A stretch of DNA of 27,538 nt, taken from Sphaeroforma arctica JP610. Taxonomy: Eukaryota; Opisthokonta; Ichthyosporea; Ichthyophonida. Shown piece after piece: positions 1 to 10,960 of the stretch (the stretch's first letter is position 1; every line of letters starts with the position of its first letter). The notes under the pieces were generated by a model. That model made no database searches and was not told where the DNA came from. It was given only the letters and a program-made list of their open reading frames with translations. The translations under genes were made by a program, and so were the position numbers. Where the stretch lies: NCBI RefSeq assembly GCF_001186125.1, contig NW_014040552.1, forward strand, positions 210,290 through 237,827. Reading direction: 5' to 3'.

Positions 1-126
<126 letters not shown>

Positions 127-177
127 GGAGAGTTAATCTGGGAAATTCTTAGCGACGTTCTAATTTACTTTATGCAG

Positions 178-3100
178 GATCCCATCACAGATATAGTTGT
201 GGTCGAAGCTGATGAACCGATACCGGACAATTTCGAGGTTGCAGGTACGTATGCTTGTTTAATGAAGTATCCACTCTCGCACTCCCTGGCCACAGCATCC
301 CAATAAAGAGTTGCCAAGTAACATATTTTCACGTGAGCTGGTTCAAAGAGCGTTCTTCATTTACCTTCGAACTGTATGGAGCCCTTAGTTTCCTCTGTCT
401 GATCACGCAGGTGTCGTCTCGAACAAACCGCACATCAGAATGGCAGCAAGCAGCACCTTGGCCGATTCCGACATGGAGACTATGGAATCAGCAAACGATT
501 ACTTCGTGTGTGTTTCACGCGATGTTGTGGATATGTCACCCATCACGCAATTGGTAAGCCAAAACGACCCAAACCTATCGTAAACAATCTCCCGACTCAG
601 CCCCTGCGGGCCTTACTAGCGCGAGCGTGTGGCAGATCACGTGTTCACACTCCACTGAGACTGTACTATTATAGATCTCGAGGATTTTGAGTACCGGATT
701 CGTTCAGAATAGTGCTGAAGTGTAGAAGTTACAGCCCACTTTCGTTTGTATGGGTCTGACAGCTCCCTCACCTTCTCCCTTCACCGACTGCTCGGCATTG
801 GACAGTACTCGCCCAAAAACATATACATTGGTCTGTGCGGATGTCTGTCTTATCTTAATGCCTTGGGGACTTTGAGAAGATGTAGTCTTATGTACGTACT
901 GAATACTTTCTACCCAGGTCTACACTACTGTTCAGGATGGGCATAGAGCGCCTGAAATGTACGGCTTCGAGGTAGTGTCTTCACCTGTCATCAATCTCAC
1001 CCCCATAGGCGACAAGGACACTATCTGGTGTCTGTATATGAAGCGTGAAAGCACGCGCATGCCTATAATCGATGTACTTGTGGAACCGGAGGAGGGAATC
1101 ACGCTCAGCGGTACAACCAAAGTAGAGAACGCCACATTTAGCACGGTATGCATACGTGCATACATGCACGCGTGTATGTGGACATGTGTACGATACCTGG
1201 AAGTGACCTGACTTGGTACAGGTGCTTGGTGTGAGCCATAGTGTGTGCTATGCCACAGATTGTGTATACGCATGTGTGGATACACAGCAGCGTGTTGTTG
1301 GCTTCTTGCTGTTTGGTTTAGAGGGCACCTGCCATCGGAAAATTATCGAGAAAAGGGTGCATGGCGCATATATATATGTATACACTCGAGTTCAGGGAGG
1401 TGGTGTCAAGTGATTGTGTGTATGTGGTGAAGAGTATATGTATGCTCACGAGTGGTGCGTTAGTATGTAGTATGCTGAATTATGTACGTTGCAAATTACT
1501 CAAAACATTCTACGCTTCCAATCACTTCATCTTGAGAGGCAGATACCTCGGTATACTTGCTGTGCTCCTCTGCAGTACAGTTGTCCAATCATTCTACGCC
1601 AAGACACATCAAACGTTAATGCACTGCCGTCGAACGCGTTGTTCTCAGTACTCTGCATACCTACGCCTGCAGATAAACTTAGCCATTTACGTTCAATACA
1701 TGGAGGAATTCCCCCGAATAGGCGTGACGTATGTGCCTCGCATCCTCACTCGGTTTCCGGCCTGCGATACTAAAGGTACTGGTGTATGCAATGACGGTGT
1801 ACTGTTGCTATAGTGATAGATTTTGCTTTAGCACATGGTGCAGATTGTGTGTCTGCTTGTTGGATCTCTACACTGTACAATGAGTGGAGTCATAGCAGAT
1901 CCACAATAATGGTCCCGTGTTTCAAATTAACTGCCAAATGTATTGTAGTGATCGACGAATGTATTTATAAAATAATCCGTATATCGAGAAATATACATTA
2001 TATTCAAATACATACATATATAAACATACAAATACAAATATTTGCAACCATACACTTAAATAAATACCTACCTGTGAATACATATATGGAGGCCCAGAAG
2101 TGGCGCACCGGGGTTGCTGGCCTCCAGGCCTGCACAGCTCCAATCGCTCATGCATAGTCTATGTTTCTAAACCACATCAGAAACATCCGTACCACCGGCG
2201 GTGACTGGGTTCTGCTTCCCAAACGGTGTGGAATACCGCCGAGAGTATGCCAATCCGTTGTTCTTCACGTTTGTGCTCACGGATGAGAAGGGAGTGATGC
2301 AGTACGGCTCGTGCTACACGGTCTACGAACGCAAATCATTTGTCAAACAGAGGAACGCCCGGGTGTTCCACGAACCAAAGTAAGTTTACAGTGATTCGGA
2401 TCAGGGGGCTAGATGCAGGCTTTATCGGTATGCGCGCGTGGTAGGTATATTGGGGCACGAGGTGCTTATATGAAATAAGAATAGTCTTGCATGCATTATG
2501 CAAACAGCATCTGAAGTTATGACAAACCCTTCAGATATCTCTCCTCCCGCGCTACCGCAGATGTATATGCATCCTGTCAAGGTGGCCGTTCTTCTGCTCC
2601 TACCGTCGGTACATCCAGGCCCTATTCACGCTATTGAAGCAGCCATGCGCCTTCCCCATAGAGAGTTATATAGTGAACCTCTTCGAGGCCAGCGTACCAC
2701 CACAGGGAGATGTGATAACAAACTTGCGCGTGGGAGATAGTGTCATAGAGTTCGCTCGTCCCGCTGCGACCGACTTCCCGCTGGCCAACTATTCACTGCT
2801 GCCGCTGTTTCACGCTTTGGACCTACCCAACATAGCTACGGTGCTGTGCCTGATCCTTACGGAAGCCAAACTGCTGATACAATCGCAGCACATATCACTG
2901 CTCACGCCCATCTGCGAATCGCTCACGTCGCTGATCTTTCCGCTGAGGTGTGTACGTACTGTTTAACGAGTGGTGTTTGTCGTGAAAGTCCCAGTTCGTT
3001 GTACCACAGCGTGGTTGTGCGTCATTGAGAGATACAAGCCGTTGATTGGATGACACTTGCGTAAACCAATCGACACATTGTGGTGTATTGACCGCAGCTG

Positions 3101-6100
3101 GCTGCCCATCCGTTTAGCCTACACACATTGACACAACTCTCACAATTCTCAGGCTTGTGCCAGGCTAGTCTGACCTCAGGGATACAGTGTCCACAAACAG
3201 ACATCAGTCATGGTATGCGTATATGGCAGCACTCGATCTCACGCGTACGCTTGACCCCTCTCATAAACCCCAACCCGCGTGCGAACTCAGGTGGCAACAC
3301 ATCTACGTACCACTGTGCCCGCCCTCTTTTCTGGACTTTCTTCAAGCCCCGGTCCCGTTCATCATCGGGGTGCAGGCGGGTGTGGTGGACTTCTCGGTAC
3401 TGCCCACCGATGTGTACCTGGTAGACATAGACAATAACCGTATACAGAAGAAGAAAGACGACTACGACGACGACATGGGCGAGATGCCGTCCCTGCCAGC
3501 ACAGTCGCACTTCCTGGACAGGCTGTATAGTGTTGCCTCACATCTGTTCATCAAAGGCTACACGAGTATGGAGCATGTAGAGAATCATCCCTATACACAG
3601 GTACGGCTAGGGGTTCTCCGACCACCTTGGGTTTGATATTATTGTTTTGTGTGCTATTACAAAGAGGTGTCCTGCTCCTACATTGTTTTGTTTGCATATT
3701 ACACTCTGATATGTCGATGACCCAGTTTCACTATTGCTTAAAACGGCCACACAGCCTGGATCGGTGACTACTGCGCACAAAACAGCCGAACAAGTCAGGC
3801 AGGAGGCAATCCGCGAGAGCTTCTTGGACTTCTTTGTGTCCATACTCAAGCCCTATCGAGAGTATCTCACGGTGCCCACGGCAGACACCATCCACGAATA
3901 CGCGAAGATCTTCTCCTACAGTCCCGAAGAAGTGTTTAATAAGGTAAGGTCCACTCGTACATGCGCCTTGTGTCAATAAGGTCAATGATGTCAGAGTTGA
4001 CAGGTGTGACAGGTAGGTACCGCCATGTCTCGTCGTTCGGTGTGATGGTGGAAGTCACTCGAGCTTCGCATGGGGCTTGGGTACCATCAGCACTGTGTAA
4101 TACACACTCCCGCTACTCCGCTCTCTTATCTCTGTTTCCTTAGGGTTTTAGACTCACGCTACTCCACACTTTTATCTCTGTTTCCTTAGGGGTTTAGACT
4201 CACGCTACTCCACACTCTTATCTCTGTTTCCTTAGGGGTTTAGACTCACGCTGCTCTGCTCTCTTTTCTCTGTTTCCTTAGGAGGCTTTCCTGATGTCGG
4301 TGCGTGACCAAGATCGGAAGTTTATGGACGTACTGGTTGACAGCCAGGCCTTTACCCATTTCGTAGAGCAGCGATCGTTCATCTCGAATCGGGATGAAGA
4401 GCTTCTTTTCTTTGATATGTGCATTGATGAGGTGGGTGTTATTATCAGCTGACTCGCGTTGTGTGATGGGCTTCCTATTTGTCAGGAATGTATCTGTCTC
4501 CGCAACAGTGACCGGGGGGGGGGGGGGGATGTGCGTACTGAAGTAGATGCCTGTGACGCATCTCCACTATATTTGGGTAGTTTAATCAGCGGTATTGTCA
4601 TTGGTGAGGATATAATAAGTTGCAATGGTTTTTGCATACGGAGGTAAATGTTTTGTGATGCTACACTGCTATATTGCGATGATGTTGTATTCATCGGCAT
4701 ATCACTGGTGAAGGTTTAATGTATTATACAATTACTACACGATTCCGCTGGCGCGTAGAAACAATCTAACCCTGCATGTAGTAGTACGGCCACTTCCCTC
4801 AGGCTCCGCGTATCTGTTTTGCCCGTCCTTACCCATGCCTAATCGACGTTTCACCCGTGTGTCTTTCTTGCTTCCGAACCCGCGTAGGCAAACTACATCG
4901 AAGAGAAACAAAGACTGGAGTCCGAGGCTAAGGCCCAACAGAAAAGCCATGGCCGCATGACCAGTGTAGGGTCTGCTCGCAACCTTCTCAGCAACTTCAG
5001 CCAGACCGACTTGTTCGCAGGCCGATCAGCCGTGGTATGTGTATTCTGCGAGGTGTGCGCTATTGTGTACTATTGTTATCTCAAATGTTTCGGTTTGTTT
5101 ACGCATGCGTCTTGTGCATTAGAGGGGATTACGAATCTCACATATGACGAGCTTGCTTAGTTGACGGATACGTACACTTTTATGTACCCCCATCGCAGGA
5201 TATCCGATCCTGGGGCAACAGCTCTACTAGTGGTATCAATGATAACCCGCGCAAGCTTGGTAATGCGTCGAGTGTAAATGCGCTCGATGGAAACATGCGA
5301 GGGAGTATCTTCTCGCCCAACAATAGATCCTCAATTCATATGGGCTCCCGCAATTCAAAACGGGACGGAGACAATTTCTCCCGTACGAACCTGACCCTGA
5401 ACTCGCGCCCCAGTTCTAGGGAGCGGATCACGGGTCATATGAGTCTTAATAATAATAATAGTAATAGTAGTAATCTTAAAGGGTCTGTATACGGTCTGGC
5501 TACGTCGCCTGTAGCGGCTGTGCGCGTGCAGCCGTCGTATGCCAGACCGCATGTGGCCCAAGAGCCCCAGCTACCCCCGAAGAAGGCTCTCAAGCGCTGC
5601 ATGCCAATTGTATTGGGCGCGGCCGAGAGCAACGGGACAGCCGACCAACACCAACACAAACACGGCTACGACAACGACGAAGAGGAGAGTGTGCAAGACG
5701 CGATGGAGGTGCACAAGAAGAGCGTACCGCCGTACAACTACCGTGGCGTGTTCCCGCCCTTGCAAACGGACCTGTTCCCACGTCTGAGACAGGCGACCCG
5801 TTTCAATGCGGATGCATTACACGCGTTCGACCGACAGTCAGCCCTCAACCTGTCCATGTCCAGACACCACAGGGCACAACCGGCCCCCGCATGCCAGGTG
5901 CAACTGCCTACCTACACGCACACCCGGAATCTGGCCGGTGGGACCGGGCCGAAAAGTCCCGAAACCTCGTTTGCCGGACCCGAGAAAACACACAACCGCC
6001 ACTTCAGCGCGGATGTCAGCAACAGCCCGCAACAGTTCCAGTTCAAAGTACAGAGTGACGATGAGCTGTCCAAAATGCGCACCCAGAGCACCAGGTCGCC

Positions 6101-8651
6101 GCACCGCCCCGGATCGAGCAACCTGTCGCCGGCCGGTTACAAGCACAATGCCTCAGATATGGGCATATCCGCGAACATCCACTACAGCGACCACACCAAC
6201 ACCTCGCAGCCCAACCTATCCATCCCCGCCATCGCCACCACCTCAGCCGACTACGACACGGCCCTTGCACCCGACACGGTGCGTATGAAGGCCAACACCT
6301 TCTTCATCAGTCTGCACGAGACGTGGCTGTACCTGTTCTCAGTGCGGCTCTCATCGATGAACCCGGCAGAGGTGCCTGCGGCGTTTCACCTGGCCGAGAG
6401 TATCCTCAACCGTATGCGCACCGCCAACATCCGACCCAGCGAGGGGTGTTACAGGTTACTGCTGGTGTCCTGTGCGAGGATTGGCGGCTATGCCGCACAG
6501 GCACGGTACGTGTTTCAGATGATGAGTAGGGATGGTATAGTTGCAAACGCCATCACGACCGGCTTATTTGTGCGGGCGAACTTACAGGCACCCGGAGCTG
6601 GCTTGACACTTGAGCGACAAAGCAGTAACGCGAGCGCCATCAGCTCGGTTTCCAGGTACCCTTCTTTACAGAGGCAAAGGTCGGGCGAAACGGTGGCCGG
6701 TGCGAAAGTCGGCAGTGGTGGTGGTAGTAGCAGTATCACCCATGCGGATGCGGCGAGGATAGACTTCTCCGACAAGAAGCTGAGCGACCCACCGCAGCAG
6801 TACGGGGCCGGGTGCCTGAGCAATTGGTCCAGTCTGAAGGAGTTACAGGTCGCAGCCATGGAGTTCCTGCCCATGCACCTGGCCAGCATGCGGGTGCTGG
6901 CACGGGCGAGGGTGGAGTCGAACAACACGTGCCCCCACTGCCACGCACTGCTCACGGACGAGGAGATTTCGCTGGGGTGGGAGATCACCTCGTACGACAG
7001 TACCAGTGTGTGTGTGTACTGCCATTCACCGTTCATACCCGAGTTGAGTTTCTCGTACACGGGGGGCAAAGGGGCTGCCGAACCCACTGGGGACAATGGG
7101 CCGAGTACTGATGGAGAAAGGCCCGGTACAGATGCACCTGCACCTGCACCTGCACCTGAATCCCAGGGTGCGGATGACACGGGCCATGCCTCCGGTGCAG
7201 ATATAAGCGCGGTTTCTGACGATTCACAGTGGCATAGCACTGGGCAGACGACTGCGCCCGCGCACGACGCCACAACCGATAGCAAACCAGCCGTTGTTTC
7301 CGACGAGACGTACTCAGGCAGCACAGGCGACGTGTATACCTTAGCGGATGAGTTGGAAGCAGAAACCAACCCCACAGGCGCGACAGGGAGACCGAGTTTA
7401 CATAGTGGTACATGCCCCTATCTCTCTCCGACTGTGCTGTTCCATGAGCTGGATATCGCCTTTTACCGAGTGGGGTTCGAGGCGACGACAGACCCACAGC
7501 TAGACGTCAATCTGCACCGCGACCATCCTACCTTATTCTGGAACATTGTGTGGTACTTCACTCAGCTGCGGCTGCCAATTCTCTCGGCCCAGGACGCACC
7601 CACACCGCCAGGCATGGTACCCAGCAACGAAGACATGCAGATCTTCCGTGGCTTTGACGAGCCCGCGATACGCTACGACGATAAGGATGCCTCCCTGCAC
7701 GTGCATGTGCGGGTGAACGGGCTTGGTGGTCGTTTGGCAGGTGTGCCTTTCTGTCGCACCAACGTCCTGTATGGGCTGCCGGAGCCAGCGCGAGTGCGTA
7801 CGAACAAGCACGGTATACGAGTACTGCGAGATATACACCGGGTGGGTCGACTGGTACGCAGGAAACGGCTGCAAGCGGCTATCGAGCACTTTCTAATTAA
7901 ACGCCAGGAATACGTCGCGGGTGGAGCTCCGGCATATACGCCATCCCCACCATACCACACCAGGTGCAGTGCCGATAAGGACTCATGCGAGGACATTGAT
8001 CTGAGCGCTTGGTTTGCCTGCCCCTTGTACTATGCGCTGCTGACATGTGCCACGTACACGGCCCACCCGGACGAAGAGAAGTTTTATGATCAGGTATGGG
8101 GCCGAGCGGTAGCTGTGGGGGGTTTTTATTAGGTTTAGCGGTAGCTGTGGGGGGGGTTTATTAGGTTTAGCGGTAGCTGTGGGGGTATTTATTAGGTTTA
8201 GCGGTAGCTGTTGGGTTTCTATTAGGTTTAGCGGTAGCTGTGGGGGTTTTTTATTAGGTTTAGTGGTAGCTGTGGGGTTTTTTATTAGGTTTACCGGTAG
8301 CTGTGGGGGTTTTTTATTAGGTTTAGCGGTAGCTGTGGGGGTTTTTATTAGGTTTAGCGGTAGCTGTGGGTGTTTTTTATTAGGTTTAGCAGTAGCTGTT
8401 TGGGTTTTATATTAGGTTTGCTGTGTGAGGGTTATCCTGTATGTTTAAGCGACTTGGTTATGGGTGCAATGTTGCTCTAGGTTAGCATCACAAAAGCATG
8501 TACCGTGCTTTTTGGTCGTCGATCAGCGGAAGAAGTTTCTCGCACGGAGTCAGTTGGCAGAATATGTTTATATTTATATTTATATTTATATTTATATTTG
8601 TATATATATATATATATGTATATGTATATGTATATATATGTGTGTGTAGGC

Positions 8652-8682
<31 letters not shown>

Positions 8683-9214
8683 TTGGTCCTCGATCAGCTG
8701 AAGAAATTTCTCGCACGGAGTCAGTTGGCTAAAGTCATTTAGCATACGAAGCTGGTATGGTGGCCTCGCATTCGTGCGATCGCTGCGATTATCTATTACT
8801 GACAGATCGCTGTTTCATATCATGAGATCAGACGACAACTCACAAGTCACTGTGGTAGACCTACAAATTATTTGATACTGACACATCACGTTTATGTGTA
8901 GACAAACAGGGGGAAACTCACAAATCACTTTTATGTGTATGCAAAATAGTTGAATGCTCACGAATCACTCGCTATATCTCTAGTTCCAAGCGGCACTGAA
9001 AGCACTGCCCAATCAGCTGGCTTCGTCGTTGCGTCGGCCTGTATCTGGCGAAAAGTTTACTTCTTTGTCCGGTGAGATGTACCTGGTCGACACAGCTCCA
9101 TCAGAAAACACGCTTATCATGCGAAGTATACTGGGGATGCACCGACCTCGCTGGAGTGTCGAGAGCACGCATGTCATCAAACAATGCACGTGGTTTGATT
9201 ACGGAGTTCTGTAG
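178..9214 (+). CDS. DENND4: DENND4/Crag-type DENN-domain Rab GEF, 3' 12 exons (5' partial)
   Basis: Predicted Rab guanine-nucleotide exchange factor; in animals DENND4/Crag activates Rab10 (and Rab11 in flies) in secretory traffic. Exons with consistent phase: 178-244, 411-553, 918-1145, 1673-1775, 2181-2379, 2561-2947, 3291-3600, 3755-3943, 4282-4431, 4888-5034, 5199-8093, 8984-9214, giving 1,682 residues plus a missing N-terminus. Residues 1-190 resemble the MABP domain (PITDIVVVEADEPIP, GVTYVPRILTRF). About 195-620 is the tripartite DENN module: uDENN/cDENN CICILSRWPFF, ALFTLLKQPCAFPIESYI and LQAPVPFIIGVQ, then dDENN with FVEQRSFISNRDEELLFFD. The 965-codon exon 11 holds a low-complexity linker including a coding AAT-type repeat (5447-5475), a PPR-like helical segment near residues 1005-1090, two CxxC pairs (CPHC, CVYC; about 1219-1250), an APAPAPAPE repeat, and the family C-terminal block (PYLSPTVLFHEL, HPTLFWNIVWYFTQLRLP). 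Exon 4 could instead begin at 1322, which is also in phase but adds 117 residues without resemblance to the family. Stop is TAG at 9212. Confidence 0.92.
4098..4281 (+). repeat. 46-bp tandem repeat carrying four copies of a 3' splice site
   Basis: Intron 8 of the DENND4-like gene (3944-4281) ends in a tandem array. The block TCTCTGTTTCCTTAG occurs with its AG ending at 4143, 4189, 4235 and 4281, an exact 46-bp period (the last copy has TTTTCTC before TGTTTCC). Between copies lies GGTTTAGACTCACGCTAC with small changes. The last copy is the acceptor that gives the phase-correct exon 9. Use of any earlier copy would hit an in-frame TAG: within about 17 codons for the first, and two codons later for the second and third. 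Confidence 0.93.
4514..4528 (+). repeat. G15 homopolymer in DENND4 intron 9
   Basis: Fifteen consecutive G residues lie within intron 9 (4432-4887). The tract could support G-quadruplex formation or be a sequencing-length artefact. Nothing else is recognised in this 456-bp intron. Confidence 0.9.
8106..8419 (+). repeat. Minisatellite, 10 units of 30-32 bp, in DENND4 intron 11
   Basis: Units begin with GCGGTAGCTGTGGGGG, continue with a T run and end TTATTAGGTTTA. Unit starts are at 8106, 8138, 8170, 8201, 8231, 8263, 8294, 8326, 8357 and 8389, so the period varies from 30 to 32 bp through length changes in the G and T runs. The array starts 12 bp after the splice donor at 8094. Each unit contains a run of about three to seven G on the sense strand and a T-rich stretch followed by TTAG, which resembles a 3' splice site. 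Confidence 0.95.
8512..8729 (+). repeat. 48-bp direct repeats flanking a TATT/TA microsatellite
   Basis: The copies at 8512-8559 and 8682-8729 match at about 44 of 48 positions and share the block TTTCTCGCACGGAGTCAGTT. The DNA between them (about 8562-8681) is almost entirely TATATT and TA dinucleotide repeat. The whole unit lies in DENND4 intron 11 (8094-8983), downstream of the minisatellite. Confidence 0.9.
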
Positions 9215-9225
9215 GCGATTAACAG

Positions 9226-9624
9226 AATAAAAATAGCTATGTCATGGATTGCATTGGGGTTTGATTTAATTGTGTGCCTGTGGTCTACAGATACAAGCTG
9301 TCAGCAGAGCCACTTGCACGGCGGAGGAAGCTTATAACGACATTAGAACGGCAGGTGCCTGGGGTTCTTGTAGACTGTAGTCGCTTTTGTTGGGATTGTC
9401 TGTCAGTGGTTATTAGCAATCAGAGCTGCAATAAAAGTACCTATGCAGTATGTCATGAATTGCTTTGGGTTTAAATTTGGCTGTATCTGCGGTCTTGCAG
9501 TCTGTAGATACGAGCGTTCAGCAGAGCCACTTGCATGGCGGAGAAAGCGAACAATGCCATTGGAACGCACGGTAGCAGATTTACAAATCGTTGAATGTAG
9601 TCGCTCCCTTGTTGGGAGTTTCAA
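9226..9624 (+). repeat. Imperfect ~200-bp tandem duplication after the DENND4 stop
   Basis: Copy 1 (about 9226-9399) and copy 2 (about 9429-9624) each begin AATAAAA, then share TATGTCATG(G/A)ATTGC, a TTTGGGTTT-like stretch, CAGCAGAGCCACTTGCA, GGCGGAG(G/A)AAGC and TGTAGTCGCT..TTGTTGGGA. The period is about 203 bp. The AATAAA at 9226-9231 is 12 bp past the stop codon and is the likely DENND4 polyadenylation signal. No conserved reading frame or recognised RNA family was seen in either copy. Confidence 0.8.
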
Positions 9625-9696
9625 TATATTTATCTGTCAACGGCTATCACTTCATCCGAGCCGGTGTTGGGTTCCAAACCCTGGGCCTGAACCTCC

Positions 9697-9703
9697 TATA
9701 AAA
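9697..9703 (+). promoter_or_regulatory. TATA box of the FABP-like gene
   Basis: TATAAAA lies 79 bp upstream of the ATG at 9782, preceded by CCTCC. This spacing leaves room for a short 5' UTR. The region between the duplicated block (ending about 9624) and the ATG would hold the core promoter. Confidence 0.6.
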
Positions 9704-9781
9704 TTTCACCAAAATATATAATCCAAAACGCACATATATACTGCATGTATCCAATTCATCATCAAGGATCATCGATTCATT

Positions 9782-10581
9782 ATGCCTGTGCCGGTGTTCT
9801 CCCTACTTGATGCCTACAGAGGTCGGCGGAGTCTGAACCTTACCCGATCGGATTCAGTCGAACCGATCCTTAGCCATGCAGGTGTAAACTACATGAAACG
9901 CAATATGCTGGCTGCCCTGGGTATTAGTTATGAGATCATTCCAAGTGTAGAGGACGACAAGACATACATCACCGAGAAACAGTTCACTACTTTTGTGAAC
10001 AAGGAGTTGAAGATAGAATGCGGGGTATGTATGTTATTGTAGCTTGTAGATAGTCAGGCAAGAGGGCCCCTTTTTTTTTCTTGATCACCTTTCGAGAAAT
10101 TCAGTTTGAATTTCGCATTCGAGTCCATTTCGGTAGACACTAATATATAACAATATATTCCTTTAATAAAGATGGACGGCAAGTTCAAAGAGTATACGCA
10201 CTACCATCACGACGGTAAGTATCGTTCTGAGCCGGAATGTTTTTATTCTCCGAATATAGATCCCTTATTGATTCACAATTTGTGCTTGCAAAGAACTATA
10301 ATAGGTATAATCTTAGGTATCTTCGTTCCCTGACCTTTCTCTCTCTTCTATATACAAATACAGCTTATGGTGTCGATTGTAAGAAGGCTTATAGATTCGA
10401 CGCATCGAATAAGCACCTCTACGCCCATGTTGAATCTACCGGAAGCTACCTAGGATACACATGGAAAGAAGATAGATACGTCGAGGCTGATGGCACTTTG
10501 CACTGGGTCACCGAATTGGACTATGACGGTAAAAAGACTGTCAACCACCGTGTATTCGACTTGGGACAAGCCCTCGACTGA
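9782..10581 (+). CDS. Small beta-rich protein, possibly cytosolic fatty-acid-binding protein-like (calycin)
   Basis: Three exons, 9782-10024, 10172-10214 and 10364-10581, join in phase (donors GTATGT and GTAAGT, acceptors AAAG and ACAG) to give 167 residues. After an N-terminal extension of about 30 residues the protein shows YMKRNMLAALGI, resembling the helix region of FABPs (xxYMKALGV), then alternating short polar and hydrophobic stretches expected of beta strands, ending ADGTLHWVTELDYDGKKTV and NHRVFDLG, which recalls the last FABP strands. No signal peptide or membrane segment is visible. FABPs carry fatty acids or retinoids in the cytosol. The usual first-strand FxGxW motif is not evident, so this is a weak fold-level call. 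AATAAA at 10727-10732 is a plausible poly(A) signal about 145 bp past the stop. Confidence 0.5.
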
Positions 10582-10726
10582 AGATGCAGCAGCTAAGGCT
10601 ACCTAGTTAAATAGACAGCGCCGGTTGATTCATTCCCAACGACACGGAGACCGGGGCGTGGGCGAATACCTATTACCTGCACCACATTTTTATCAGTTGA
10701 TCAAAATCACCATGACGATATTTTCT

Positions 10727-10732
10727 AATAAA
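10727..10732 (+). terminator. Candidate polyadenylation signal for the FABP-like gene
   Basis: AATAAA occurs 146 bp after the TGA at 10579-10581, in AT-rich DNA before the next promoter. This is a pattern match only; no cleavage-site evidence is available. Confidence 0.5.
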
Positions 10733-10898
10733 GAGCGCTGAAAATCAGTACACATTTTTAGCTTTTTTGTGTACAGATAGCTGATATAATAAAAGAGAGT
10801 ACATTTAGCCGCATGCAAAACTAGTACTGTGAGTGTCTAGAGTGAAGAATGGTTGCAAGTTCGCGATAGTTAGCATACAATGTATTCAGCCGCGCAGT

Positions 10899-10906
10899 TA
10901 TATATA
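10899..10906 (+). promoter_or_regulatory. TATA box of the GT61 gene
   Basis: TATATATA followed by GG lies 55 bp upstream of the ATG at 10961. The same TATATATA core precedes the RTC3-like gene on the other strand (16449-16456). Confidence 0.55.
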
Positions 10907-10960
10907 GGTAGATTGCCAAGATATAGTACTCTGATGAGACATAAAAGGACGTTTTGAGTC

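Noticed and set aside
1322-1813. Long open frame as a single large DENND4 exon 4
   Set aside because: Its last third (from 1673) aligns with the MABP domain, but the first 117 residues do not. The acceptor at 1672 gives a clean, phase-correct short exon.
6515-7375. 286-codon minus-strand open frame
   Set aside because: It lies fully antisense to DENND4 exon 11, whose sense frame matches the family; the antisense product is a low-complexity shadow.
8179-8415. Gly/Val/Phe-rich repeat protein
   Set aside because: The frame is produced by the 30-32 bp minisatellite inside an intron.
8106-8419. CRISPR-like array
   Set aside because: Units are contiguous with no unique spacers, in an intron of a eukaryotic gene; it is a minisatellite.
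8464-8745. Tyr/Ile-rich frames on both strands
   Set aside because: They translate the TATATT/TA microsatellite and its flanking direct repeats.
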